Position numbers and translations under genes: made by a program. DNA of 64,000 nt from Hepsetus odoe (taxonomy: Eukaryota > Chordata > Actinopteri > Characiformes > Hepsetidae): NCBI GenBank assembly GCA_017165825.1, contig CM029369.1, forward strand, positions 3,578,449 through 3,642,448. The letters are read 5' to 3'. The notes below the pieces were generated by a model, which was given only the letters and a program-made list of their open reading frames with translations, searched no databases and was not told the DNA's origin. Below are positions 1 through 11,638 of the stretch, in pieces; the stretch's first letter is position 1; every line of letters starts with the position of its first letter.

Positions 1-305
1 CTATCTAGACATCTATCTAGACATCTATCTATCTATCTATTTATCTAGACATCTATCTATCTATCTATTTATCTAGACATCTATCTGTCTATCTAGACAT
101 CTATTAATCCATCCATCTATCCGTCTATCTATCTATTAATCCATCCATCTATCCATTTATCTATCTATTAATCAAGACATCTTTTAATCATCCGTCCGTC
201 CGTCCGTCCGTCCGTCCATCCATCCAGACATCTTTTCGTCCGTTCATCCATCCATCCATCTACCTAGCAAGACATCTTTTAATCTGTCAGTCTGTCCATC
301 CGTCC
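1..305. repeat. ATCT / GTCC tetranucleotide array
   Basis: Tandem (CTAT)n with interspersed tagacatc variants, then (CGTC/CATC)n blocks around 188-300. The array continues off the left edge. Confidence 0.95.
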
Positions 306-1553
306 TTTCAGTATTTCAGGCTCTTCATTGGGGTAGAATGAGCCCCAACCCCCGTTCAGACTCCAGCATTAAGGGTTCCAGATAACGATTAGCGATCATT
401 TGGTCCATATCGCCCGTCCCAAGCTGCTTGAGCGGGTGAAGGATTAGCATGGAAGACCAGTGGCAGCGGAGAGCAGCAGGCGGCAGCATCCAGATGGAAA
501 GTGCTGGTTTGGGTTGGCGTCCAGACACATGCTTACCGGCGCTGCCAGGCTGCCCGGGCCTCACATGGCACACACGGGTCGGACAATGCTGCAAACTCTT
601 GACTTTGTCTGCCCTCGAATGCTCCTTCAGCCCCGCTGTTATTGCCCATCTCCTGCTCTCTCCGGAGCGGATTACCGTATGCTAATTCCCCCCAGAGATT
701 CGAGCCGTGTGCGATAGAAACAGCAGCGTGGGCCGCACTCCGGGTTCGATTGAATCATCCGTGCCAGTCGGCCGAGGACGCGCAGAAGCCTCTTTATTCT
801 GAAATGAGGAGATCCTGTAATCTATTTTGGATGAGCTTCTTCTACAGCGATGATGGGTTTGCAGAAGCTACACTAACAGCAGGGCCCAAAATCTCCTCCA
901 GAACCCTGCAGATATTGGCTGCCTAGAACATGAGAATTTTTGACTGTTTGCAAGACCCAATCGTGGAGCCCGGCGAGCGTGGTTAATTTGACCCTGCTGG
1001 ATAAATCGCAGCACGTTTCCCGTTCAACATGCACGGCATTTCCGTACTGTAGCAATGAGGATTTTCAGCCCGTGGCAAAAACTCTTCTCTGTAGTCCTCC
1101 ACAGGTCTCCTAGCTGACGTGCCAGACCATTAAGCTTCATTTAATATTCTGTTTCAATAGCTATTTGAACACCATTAGCGGCCTGTGATTTGGTCAATTG
1201 CATTTACCACCATTAACCCCAAGGCAGGCTTTGCCGTTCTATCAGCCTTTACCGTGCGACAGGAATAAAGGAGTGCTGGATGAGTCAAATCACATTTTTC
1301 ACCCGGTGGCCTCGATTCACAGTCGCTTCGGTTGACATTGTTTGTTTGTTTTTAGAATAAGCATCTTGACTGTCTCTTGTAAAATGGCCTACTAACGATG
1401 AATCAACGGCGTAAAAGCTCAATGAAAAGAAGAGCTTGGCGAAAAAACATCTAATTTGTGCAACTTTCCACTTTTCCCCCGGTGCAGGCAATCAGCTGAA
1501 ATAAGTTTTTGGTCCGGACTTTGCCTGTTCAGTTTAGAATAAGAGCAGTGATG
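306..1553. other. Unique sequence, no gene seen
   Basis: No exon or known repeat is recognised. The stretch 1130-1300 is AT-rich, non-repetitive and homeobox-site-like in look; it is a possible conserved noncoding element. Confidence 0.4.
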
Positions 1554-1757
1554 CAGTGAAAGTGAAAGTGCCTATTCCTGTCATTGCGAAATACAGCACG
1601 AGACACAGTGAACCGCAGTGAAACGCAGCCTCTGTTTTTAACCCATACACAGACGTGCAGCAGGGGGCAGCTATTTAGCGCGCCCGGGGAGCAGTGACGG
1701 GGACGGTGCCTTGCTCAAGGGTATCTCAGGGCAACCTACCGGTTTGGGATTCGAATG
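1554..1757 (-). mobile_element. V-SINE-like tRNA-derived SINE, head truncated
   Basis: On the minus strand it reads B-box region, centre with the aaggcaccgtccccgt word, and a tail ending cactttcactttcact. The A box is missing. An intact gcagcagggggcag word lies at 1657-1670. Confidence 0.85.
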
Positions 1758-4700
1758 ATGGGGTTGTGATTTTTAGAAATGAATCTGCTAAACATTGCAC
1801 CATGCCGCAAGAAAAGGTGACAACTCCCAGATTAGCATGTGTCCACAAACCTTTGCACATGTTGTGCCCTTTCATGACAATTATTAACCCTTTCATATTC
1901 GCTTACATAGATGTTCATAAAGGCTCAATGCAAGTGTAGAACTTGCATCCAACCCAGGAACCTTTTAGGAGCCTAAAAAGAGAGAAGAACAGCAGAGCTT
2001 CTGCTCCGTCATATTATTGGTGCTTTTTATGAAGGGGGGGGGGCTTTGCTGGTCTGTGATTTTGATGAAGGGCATCAAAGTCTATTACCAGAGCAAGATT
2101 TGTCAGGAATGCCATTAGCCCTGCTAACCGCCTTCTTTTGAGCGTGTCGTGTTCCTGAGCAGGCCGGGTGTTGCGTTTCAGTTCTGCTCCGTGTTGGGAA
2201 AGACGTGGCAGGATTAGGCAGCTGTCCCGCACCTGACACGGGTGATCATTCCGATCGCTGCGAGTCTACGGCTCGGATAGCGATGACAAACACCAATAGC
2301 CCTGGTAATGTGATCATAGCACTCGCTGCGGGAAGCAGTGGAGCCTGCAGCGTGAACAAGGGGGTCTGACTGACCGCTGCTAGACTGGACCCAAGAATCA
2401 GCGCTGAAAGAGAGAGACCCTGAACCCTAGAGAGGCTGTTAGTAAAAAGAAAGGGATTGACAGACAGTTATTTGCGATAATAAGTACGTTGGGAGTTCTG
2501 CAGAAGCCTGAAAGCGGACGGAGTGATACGATGCTTGGGCGACACTGTATGCCAGTAAAACGTCTTTGACTCGACTTGTTAGGATAAAGATAGACGTCTA
2601 TAAAGAGGACGGAGGGAAGCAGCATATTTGGGAACCCAGACGTGATGGACTGCTCATGTTCCATTGTGTTTCCACATCGAAGAACCTGTGCAAGAACCTA
2701 GAGAGAAGCCAGCAGCCAGCTAGCCCCGAGGGATCCCGGAATCCTGCTCGTCTTGGACCGAGGTACTCGCTCCACTTTTGAGCGTTCTGATGTGTCCGAC
2801 GTCTTTCATTGCGTCTCTCTCTTCGGGGGAAGCCAACAGGCTTTAGACCTGCCTGCTTGATTTACGCCACGGCCATCTGAGAGCCAGCAACACTGAGTGA
2901 AATATCTGCTTTCCGGCTGCGGCCGTTCCAGAGACGTTCTAATGTCCTGAGTGTCAAAGATGCGGTGTTTTTCACCGTGGCTTTGACTCGATAAGTCGTA
3001 GCGTTGCAAAATATATGGAACTCTGAAAGGAGGATCGTTATTCTGCTTCTTGGCAAGGTCTCCCACGTGGAGGCTTGAGATAAACGGCTACGTTCACAGT
3101 CATATTTAAGGCACTTTGCAGACACGCTTCCCAGCTCTTGCTCCACCTTTGGGACCATATTGTCCAAACCATGCATGTCTAAAGTGGTCGTTCTAGAGGA
3201 AATATTCTAACGTAGCTTTGATCTACAGTAAAGTTGCATTTTCCATCATTTCTGTTTTCTTTATCAAGAAATATCCGTGTCAAGGGTAGCAAGAGTTGTC
3301 TGTATGCACTCTTGCAGTTCTACAACTTATATAGAACCTTTATGTGCTTTGTTACCCAATCCTGGGTTACAAGAATGGTTCTCTTTAGAACCACCCTTAG
3401 AAAAGTTCTCCAGGGCACTTGTGAATGCTGTGGGAAGTAAAGGAGACCAGCTCAAAGGATTGTGATGTGAAAAATAGTCTTTGCTCAGGTTCAGATGTTG
3501 TTCGGGCTCAGGTTGGGATTAATCGCCATGTTGAGGTTCTAACATCTGGCCTCCTGCTTCTTGAAGATTAATTGCTCCAACTTTAGTTCTTCTCTTGCTT
3601 TATTTAACCTGCGTTTTTTGGCACAGTAGATGATGAGTAACTGGCCTCGGGCAGGTTCATACTGAATTTTCCCGAGCTTAGTTCACGGACTTAAAACATG
3701 GTGTTGTTTGGGTTGGGCTGGCTTTGGACAAAATTTTCTTGAGCTGAGGCCAGACTCCGGCTCCAGACTTGATGATGTGGATCAGATTGTGTTGGGTTTG
3801 GACAGACAGCTCCCAGACAGTGACTGGGACCAAATTAAAGCTCAGTCACAGCAACACAGATTAAAACAGACTGGAATTGAGTTTAGCATTAAAATCCAGC
3901 AAAAATAAATAAATAAATCAAACTGCTCCAGATATGCCAGACTGGTCATGACCGGACGAGCCATCCCACATCTTACAGTTTCAGAGTCGTCCCATTCAGT
4001 CCAGTGCTTGACCTAATTTGAAGGTCAATAAATGAACTAATATTCCTTTGCAATATTCTGAACCATAGCATGTCGCCAATCAGGGGTCCAGAACCTAGCC
4101 TCATGTTGCTACGCTAATGCTTCCATTTTTATATAAAGTACTAAAATGACCATGATTTCAGTTACCCAATGCATTTCATTTACATCCAACATTTCGTATT
4201 CTTTCTCGTACGTCGGCGGACTTTTATGTCATTGTTTTTTGTTGGACTTGACTTTTTCTTTCATGCTTGTATTTGTCTGCGTGTTGTGAAACGTGGCGCC
4301 GTGATCCACGGAGAGACTCTTATCTCTCTTTGTGCTTCTACATTGTTGCTGGTGTCAAAAAGGAACCTTGATCCCTGAACCCTGAGCCCATTCAGCCAAT
4401 GAAAAGTTACGGTACAGCTGGGTCTGCCCACCCAGTCTCCATGGTAACGCATTCTACAGTGAAAAGGTAAAAGCGAGAAAGTCAACTCCACGTTCGAATG
4501 AAAAAAGCTGCCGTTTGCGCACGGCTTCCTCCAAACCTTCGTCTCCTTCGCTGGTTGAACGTTTTTACACAGTCCGTGTGATCGCTGACAGTTTGGCGGC
4601 CATGATTTATTAACACATTAACCGAAACGTCCTAAGAGGGAAGTAATGAAGGCTGATAATGCCAGCCAATCACTTCCTGCCAGAGATCTGCCGTGGTTAG

Positions 4701-5388
4701 TTTGTGAACAATGTCATTTCTGCACATTTCTGCTTTATGATGATAAAAACCATCAGATCGGTATCATTTGTAAAATAATATTATACGTGGCTGTTTTTTT
4801 TTGCCGCGGTAATTGATCCAGCACGACAGACGTGTTCGTCATGACGGCAAACGTTTGCAACATTTGTCGTTATTCAGCATTTCTAGCGATAATAAGCAAT
4901 TTGATGGATTTTATTTACATTTTACTGCACTTCTTTCACCTCGAGCAGACTGAATTGCGGGGCAGGAAGGTCATTTTATGCGCTTTATAGAATTATGACA
5001 TCATCTCACGATGCTTTCAGCTGCCAGATCATGGTTTTTTTGCCGTGTGGAGGTTGGTCCCCTTGCTTTGCATCACGCTGTCCATTCAGAGGCAGCGTTC
5101 TGTCTCGATCCATCGTCTTCAGTGAAGGACCGAGTCTCGCTGCTCAGCAGGGAGAGGTTCGTGGGCATCAGATGGGAAGAGTCTGGGATTAATAACAGTC
5201 TGAAAGCAAACGTGTGCTCGTCCCCCGGTAACGTCTCTACCTGCTCTTACGCAGAAAGTCGTTTTTGAGAGAGTAAAACACATTAGTATTACTCAGCTCA
5301 GCCCACGGCTCACATCTTAATGTGCACAGTGTGCGTCCTCGTTAGAGGCTGAATAGATTTACCACGTTCCCTAATGCAAGAGCATTTT

Positions 5389-5390
<2 letters not shown>
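1758..5390. other. Unique sequence with minor simple repeats
   Basis: I find no exon. It holds a G10 run (2034-2043), a (TAAA)n stretch near 3904-3920, and around 3320-3410 a short segment with inverted ggttct/agaacc words typical of fish miniature inverted-repeat elements. Confidence 0.4.

Positions 5391-5420
<30 letters not shown>
5391..5420. repeat. Poly-T tract of about 29 bases
   Basis: Uninterrupted T run. No SINE of this family is attached to it. Confidence 0.95.
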
Positions 5421-5424
<4 letters not shown>

Positions 5425-5810
5425 GCTTGTCCGTTCTTTAAGCCTGTTTTTTTCCATGGCAAACTAGAGATCCACTTTGGCAATCTGGAGCATTTCCTTC
5501 TCTTGTCAAATTGAATTTCTACGGGCCTGGGTTTGAATCCTCTTTTTGTTTCTGTACATCATCACTGTCCGGAAACTCAAAAATGCATCTCCAAAATGAT
5601 GGCTTACTTTGGACCGTGTGAATCCATATTCTCATATATTTCATAGCAGGTGGTTTATACGTGTTTATGAAGCATTTGGATAAAAAAGCACTTCCTGTTT
5701 TAGTATATACGGGCCATTATTGGCTATTTATTCTTATAGTGAATGCGAGTGTTTATTAAGGTTGTTTTATTTTCTACTGGATTGTTGTGTTTATTGAGGT
5801 TCTTTATGAA
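5421..5810. other. Unique AT-rich sequence, nothing recognised
   Basis: No splice-bounded open frame and no known repeat seen. Confidence 0.4.
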
Positions 5811-6044
5811 AAAGTGAAAGTGACTACACGTGCCGTTGTGAAATGTAGCACGACACAACGAACCTCTGCATTTCACCCATACACACACGTGCGGCAGGGG
5901 GCAGCTATTGAAAGCGCACGGGGAGCAGTGACAGGGAAGGTACCTTGCTCAAGGGTACCTCGGGGCAGCCTACTGGTGAGAGATTCGAACCCACGATCTT
6001 CCGTTCTGGAGCAACTCCCTCACCACTAGACCCACGCTGCCCCG
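5811..6044 (-). mobile_element. V-SINE-like SINE, near full length
   Basis: On the minus strand it has an A box (tgggtctagtgg), a B box (gggttcgaatc), the conserved aaggtaccttccctgtc centre and the tail cactttcacttt. Confidence 0.92.
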
Positions 6045-6200
6045 GTGAACTCTTTTTTTTTTTCCATTTTCTAGAGAATCGTAGTGGATCAGTTCACTGA
6101 AACCCGGAGTCAGTCCTGTCCAATAGGAGAAGAGATGAGGGACATTCCTATTGGACAATACTCAAGTTTAAGCTTAAGTTATTTGGCAAACCCGCATCTC

Positions 6201-6233
6201 TTTCACGATGTCAAGGGTAGTCACTTTCACTTT
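6201..6233 (+). mobile_element. SINE tail fragment
   Basis: Only the 3' tail remains (caagggtagtcactttcac), about 160 bp from the preceding copy and in the opposite orientation. Confidence 0.65.
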
Positions 6234-6928
6234 AAACTATGAAGAAATGAAGGGTGGATCGAGAAGTTTGCGCAGTAGAGCCGATGGTGTTCAGTAACGG
6301 ACCTGCTGGAGTAGTTTCTGACTTTTTTCTTTGTAGAACACGAACAATCAGGCTTGAATGAGGCTCTTTAATGATGTTCCTTTGTGTAGAGATACCATCA
6401 GGGGTTCTCTGTTGTACTTGGATCACCTTTCTGACTTCATCGTAGTCTAAAAAGGTTATTTTTTTATTTTAGAGCGCTTAATTTAAGGATACGCTCCATC
6501 CCCTACAATAAACCCCATGTATCAGAGCGCCAGCCGCTGCTGCGGGCCGCTCTCCTGTCGATGCCCGACACCTCTTACATTTCAAATGAATAGCAACACG
6601 GAGGCTCTGGAGCACTCGGCCCTACCTGATGAGATCTTAATGAAATAGAGGCCGACTGGATGCTGCACGACATGAGCCTCGTTCCCATTGTGTTGGTTCA
6701 GTGGTAATTAAGTGTGAATGTAAAATTGACCTGATGTATTGAGCCAAGCGTCCTGCTTTGTTCACAGGAAGGGCGGCTAAATTAAATGGTCTGTAATTTT
6801 TTTTTCTTTCCCGGATTACTCCTGTGTTGAGCCGGAGTTTAAAACAAACGATTTAAATAAGGACGGGCCGCTGGGTCTCCGCGTTCCTTCGGGGGTTTGA
6901 GAGCGCCGGCTCGTTTTTGAATCCTTCA
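6234..6928. other. Unique sequence; possible conserved noncoding element
   Basis: No coding evidence. Bases 6530-6830 are non-repetitive with balanced composition and TAAT words, the usual look of conserved noncoding DNA. This is an impression, not a test. Confidence 0.35.
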
Positions 6929-7082
6929 AAGTGAAAGTGAAGTGAAAGTGACTTCGCCAACGGTGTTTTTTCACCCTCCTGCACCCGTGGAGCAGTGATG
7001 GGGATGCTCGCGGGTACCTTACCGGTCCAAACTTCGAACCCTTTCAATCCTGGGACCTAGTCCTTAACCACTAGGCCACCCC
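6929..7082 (-). mobile_element. V-SINE-like SINE, internally deleted
   Basis: Both tail (gtgaaagtgaagtgaaagtg) and head (ccactaggccacccc) are present, but about 80 bp of the centre is lost. Confidence 0.85.
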
Positions 7083-8885
7083 ATTACTCTTCTTCAGCAG
7101 ATTTGGCTTCTATTTTCAGCTTTCTCATCGCTTTATTTTTCTATTAATCCGCCTCCTGGCCAGCATCAGCCGAAACCCAGTCATGGATATTATGGCATGG
7201 ATTATAGGAACCCGGCTAATCTTAATTAGGTTTGACCGTCCGACTTATGGGTAACTGACTCCTTGCTCTACGGTAGCCCTCACTGTGCTTGTGGTGCCCT
7301 TGTCTGCTTCTCCTTCTCTCTCCCTCCATCACTCTCCCTCCGTGGAATAAAGAAAGTTATTTACGAGGTCTCTGATGGGTCCGCTCTCAAAGCGGGAGCT
7401 GTTATTAATGGTAATACCCCAGCATTCGCACATACTATATTATCAGAGACAATGACAGCAGGCTTAAGTAAGAACGGCTTGAATTACCACATCAGCCTGG
7501 CAGGATTAAAGACCCGAACCAGCCCATCTGCTCTTCTCTCTCGGAGCCGCAGAGCACCGCCGTACGCTTTACTGTTAATTGCATACAGGAGTGGAGGAGG
7601 ACAGTGGATCTTCCAGTGGGCCGCAAATAAACATTTTGCAGACTGGAACAAATCTAGATCTCCGTTTCACACTGAATGCATGGAATGAAGGGGAATATCG
7701 ACCAAGAAATCCCGCTGTGACATCACTTCCTCTTTACCGCAGAAGCGGTAACTCATGAAGGGTTTCAAGCTCATGGGTGTAAAATAGTCTACTTTTGCAG
7801 ATGGAGCCAACTCTTATATCTCCAAAAACCCTAAAGTTTGCAAAAAGAAGATTTTCCTCGCTGTCGAGCAAAACCTTGTCCATTCTTGTTGTTTTAAACT
7901 TTCCTCCGTCATCTGAAAAGCATCCGTCTTTTACATTGCGTGAAAATGTCACCGGGAAAGGTCAAAAATAGTCTACTCAAGAAAGTCTTTAACGCTTACT
8001 TTCTTTAAAAGGCACCATTTTTTTGCGTCTCCTGAAAAACAAACAAAATACGACCGTTTCGGAGATAAGAGGTTTCGTCCCAATAGTGACATTTTGTTCC
8101 GAAGACGGGCTCTCTTCATTTTTCTTGTTCCCAAAATTGTATTAAAATGAACTCATGCACCTCTAGTCATATAAGAATTATAGAGGTAGGTAACAGATCA
8201 CTAAATTCACAATCCGTTCAGATTTATTGGCGGATGTGAGTCTGTGCCTCTTATTGGTCGGTTCTGACGTTCCAATCTTCCGCTGCAGTTCAGGAAGAAT
8301 GTGGGTTTTTGTCGATGCAGAAAGTCTACGCAGGGAAAGCTCGGGTCGGTGTGATTTTTTTTTTTCTTTCTGGAAACGAGTGTGATTTAATTGCGCGAAT
8401 GTCCCTGTGACGCTCCGGTGACATGGCCTTTAGGGATGCCGTACGGGGCAGTAATGCCACGTGCCTCAGTTTACTCGCTGGCTGGACTCCAGGCGCCCAA
8501 GAGTGCACGGCAAGAAAACATAAATTGGGTTGTCAGTGGAAAGAATCCTCGCCATGCGTGATGTATTTATAGCCGGCCCTTAGCTTTGCATATCATGATA
8601 GAACATGATATTTGGGGTGTCCAGCGAAGACGAGCCGCTAAGTGATCGGCTGTTGTTGAGGCTCCGCCAGCCAACAGGGTAACCCGAGAGGGGACAAGCA
8701 GCACCCGTTGAAAATGGCAAGAGTGGACAGCTCTGTCCCGGCCACATCAATCACATCAACAGGTCAGAGCTGGAGTTAGAGGGATGCTTGGCGTGACGGT
8801 CAGGGCACAGCATGCAAAGGATGGCAAATTACTTTTCTCCAAATTGTCTTTCCACTTAAAAAGAGGACAAAATGTCAGATCATTG
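7083..8885. other. Unique sequence, no gene seen
   Basis: A 141-codon open frame at 7263-7688 has no recognisable domain and no good splice borders. Bases 7360-7650 look like conserved noncoding DNA. Confidence 0.4.
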
Positions 8886-9925
8886 TCGTCTGTGGCCGCA
8901 CTAAAGGAGAGGCACAATGCCTATAACCAGTCTAAATCCCTAAAAAGTACCTGTTTACCAGTTTAAGACCATAAAAACAAATGTGTTCCAGTGTTAGACA
9001 CTAAATTAATGGCAAATAAATGAAAGAATTGATTAAACGTGCTTAAATAATATTACTAATCAATGTAAATGGCAGAAATAATATTTTGAATGCCAAAATA
9101 ACACAGTTTACCAGCCAACAACGTTGTCCACTGGTCTAAGATCCAAAAATTAGGTTGATAACAAGTGTTGGCCACTGAATTAAAGGCAGATGAATGAATG
9201 AATGAATGATAGATATGCTCAAATAACATTGCTAATCAGTGTACGATGGATAAATATTACATGTATCCGGTATAAAATGCCAAATAACCAGCTTAATGTA
9301 CTAAAATGACATTTTTAACCAGTCTAAGACTCTAAAATAAGGTTGTTAACCAGCCTAAGGCCCTAAAATAACAGTCAATGGGTCTAAGACCCAAACATTA
9401 AGTTGTTATCCAGTGATAGACACTGAATCAATGGCAAATTAATGACTAACATGCTCAGAAAATAATGCTAATCAATGTTTGATGCAGAAATAAAATATTT
9501 ATCCAGTCTAATATATCACAATAATCAACCAAAGGCACTATAATGACATTGTCTAAGAACCTAAAAGAAAATTGTTGCACACTGAATTAAAGGCAAATTA
9601 GTTAAATAATGTAATGAATAAATGAAAAACATGCTCAGATAATATTGTATTATGATATTATAATCAATGTAAGATGCAGAAATAATGTATTTATCCAGTC
9701 TTAAATGATCAAATAACCAGTAATAATATTATCAGCCGGTCTAAGACCCTAAAATAAGGTTCTTAAGCAGTCTAAGTCCCTAAAATGAAATAGTTCATCT
9801 GTTTAAGACCCTAAAATAATAGAAAACAGGCTTCAGTGTAAGATGCAATGATGGTATATTTAAGCAGTCTGAATTGCCAGAATACTGTTAAGCAGTCCAA
9901 GGCACTAAAATAATATTGTTAACCA
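8886..9925. repeat. Degenerate AT-rich higher-order tandem repeat
   Basis: Short units of the form cagtctaagaccctaaaata recur throughout. They are nested in larger blocks containing gatgcagaaataat...atttatccagt, seen near 9064, 9241, 9481, 9669 and 9838, i.e. every 170-240 bp. The copies are strongly diverged. Confidence 0.8.
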
Positions 9926-10194
9926 ATGGAAAGTACTATTTGGATCCATACTGGGCAGGCAGTAAATGTAATTTATCTGCAGGAGATCTTTAGTGCTTAT
10001 GACTGATTCACTCGGGCTCAGAGTTTGAAAATCGGAGGTAATCGCAGGAGAGGCTGTAAAATCGCAGGTTTCTTTCACTTCATGTGGGAAAAAAAATGAC
10101 AAACATGCCATTTTTTTATGCTGAAACAACGTCCCAGCATCAGTATTCAGCAGCATCATTCTCAGTCCATCGTACGTCTTGGTGAAATGTACTC

Positions 10195-10220
10195 GAGAGA
10201 GAGAGAGAGAGAGAGAGAGA
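10195..10220. repeat. (GA)n microsatellite
   Basis: Thirteen GA units. Confidence 0.95.
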
Positions 10221-10264
10221 GTGTGAAACCCATATGAATCAGAAAAGCTCTCCATTTGAGTTCA

Positions 10265-10472
10265 GGCATGATTTTACATTTGCAGCATTTAGCAGACGCT
10301 CTTATCCAGAGCGACTTCCACGTCCTGATTACAGGGACAGTCCCCCTGGAGACACTCAGGGTTAAGGGTCTTACTCAGGGACCCAGTGGTGGTAGTGCCA
10401 GAGGTGGGATTCCATCCTGGGACCTCTTGATCCATAGGTCCGTAGGCAAGTACCACCACTAGACCACCAATT
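10265..10472 (-). mobile_element. Second type of tRNA-headed teleost SINE
   Basis: It contains the familiar fish words gcatttagcagacgct and atccagagcgactt. On the minus strand its head has tggtctagtggtggtac and a degraded B box. This family has one clear copy in the window. Confidence 0.75.
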
Positions 10473-10619
10473 TTCATATGTGCTATTTTTTTTTTTTTAG
10501 TGGGGCAGCTTTCACGAAGTTACACCGACATGAGCTTTTCAGGACACTTGATTCAAAACAAACGTAACCAAATGTAGGGTTAGGAGTCTTGCCCATGGAC
10601 TCAGGGTAACATACTGGGC

Positions 10620-10800
10620 ATCTTGGGACCCCGATCTGGTTCATAGCATTATTGCTTGGGGTGTTTGTAGCCTGTGGAAGGAGAGGTTGTGGGTTCGAGC
10701 TTGGCTCTATCTTTTCTTCAGTGCTAGCACCACTTGAGCCCCTGAGCAAGACCCTGAACCCCACGTCTGCACTTTTAACGGGTGCTTAAGTTTGGACACT
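10620..10800 (+). mobile_element. Third type of SINE fragment
   Basis: B-box-like ggttgtgggttcgagc is followed by ctgagcaagaccctgaaccc. The same family recurs at about 35400-35575. Confidence 0.55.
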
Positions 10801-10880
10801 GGGTCATTTTGAAACACCAAAAAAGTTCTGATGTGCTTCTGGGTTAGTGACAAGCCTCGATAATCAGAAGTTCATCAGAA

Positions 10881-11060
10881 GAGGGATTGAATCCCAGACC
10901 AGCAGGTTGCCTTGAGGTACCCTTGGGCAAGGTACCGTCCCCATCACTGTCCCTGGTTGCTGGATTTGTCTGCCCCCCCGCTAGACGGTGTGTGTGGGTT
11001 AAATACAGAAGGTGCATTTTGTTGTGTGACGTTCAAATAATCACTTTCGCTTTCACTTCC
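10881..11060 (+). mobile_element. V-SINE-like SINE, A box missing
   Basis: It starts inside the B box (ttgaatccc), runs through caaggtaccgtccccatcac, and ends cactttcgctttcactt. Confidence 0.88.
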
Positions 11061-11488
11061 ACCAAATGGGCACCGTTAGGGTTTTGGCAGCACCTTTCAC
11101 ACCGGACGGATGAAGCAGAAGGGTTCTTCATGTAACGGGATCTGAAGAGTTTGGGCTTTCACTCGGGTCCTTGTTTTCTCAGAGGAGTCTAAATGTTAGA
11201 GAAAGTGAAAAAGCTCCAGATGTTTCACCTCCAGCCCTCCGCCTGTGTTCTCCGTGACCCTCAGATGATCATTTCTAGCTCAGGAGAGGGGTTTGGTGAC
11301 AAGGTTCTTCAGAGGATGGAGCCGTTTTTTGTGGTTTGAAGTGTCTCAGCAGGACCATCGCAAACCTCATCACTCTCACATCATTCACACATGACTGGGG
11401 CGACGGCACGGAGTCACATTATCACCAATCAGCACATGCAGGGCGTGCGTTCAGTGCACTCTTCTCTGCAAACATGCACACATGCACA
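11061..11488. other. Unique sequence, nothing recognised
   Basis: No exon or repeat identified. Confidence 0.4.
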
Positions 11489-11508
11489 CTTTCTATAGGT
11501 CCCCCTGC

Positions 11509-11546
<38 letters not shown>

Positions 11547-11620
11547 ACAGAGGTTGAATTTCGTTGTGTTGGGCTGCGTTTCACAATGACAAGAATAGTC
11601 ACTTTCACTTTTTCACTTTT
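11489..11620 (+). mobile_element. 5'-truncated V-SINE-like SINE with an expanded TG repeat
   Basis: The ccccctgctgc word is followed by (TG)n at 11512-11542, which replaces the usual gtgtgtgggttaaat, and then the standard tail to cactttcactttt. The microsatellite seems to have grown from the SINE's own gtgtgtg. Confidence 0.82.
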
Positions 11621-11638
11621 CACACACATACACACATA

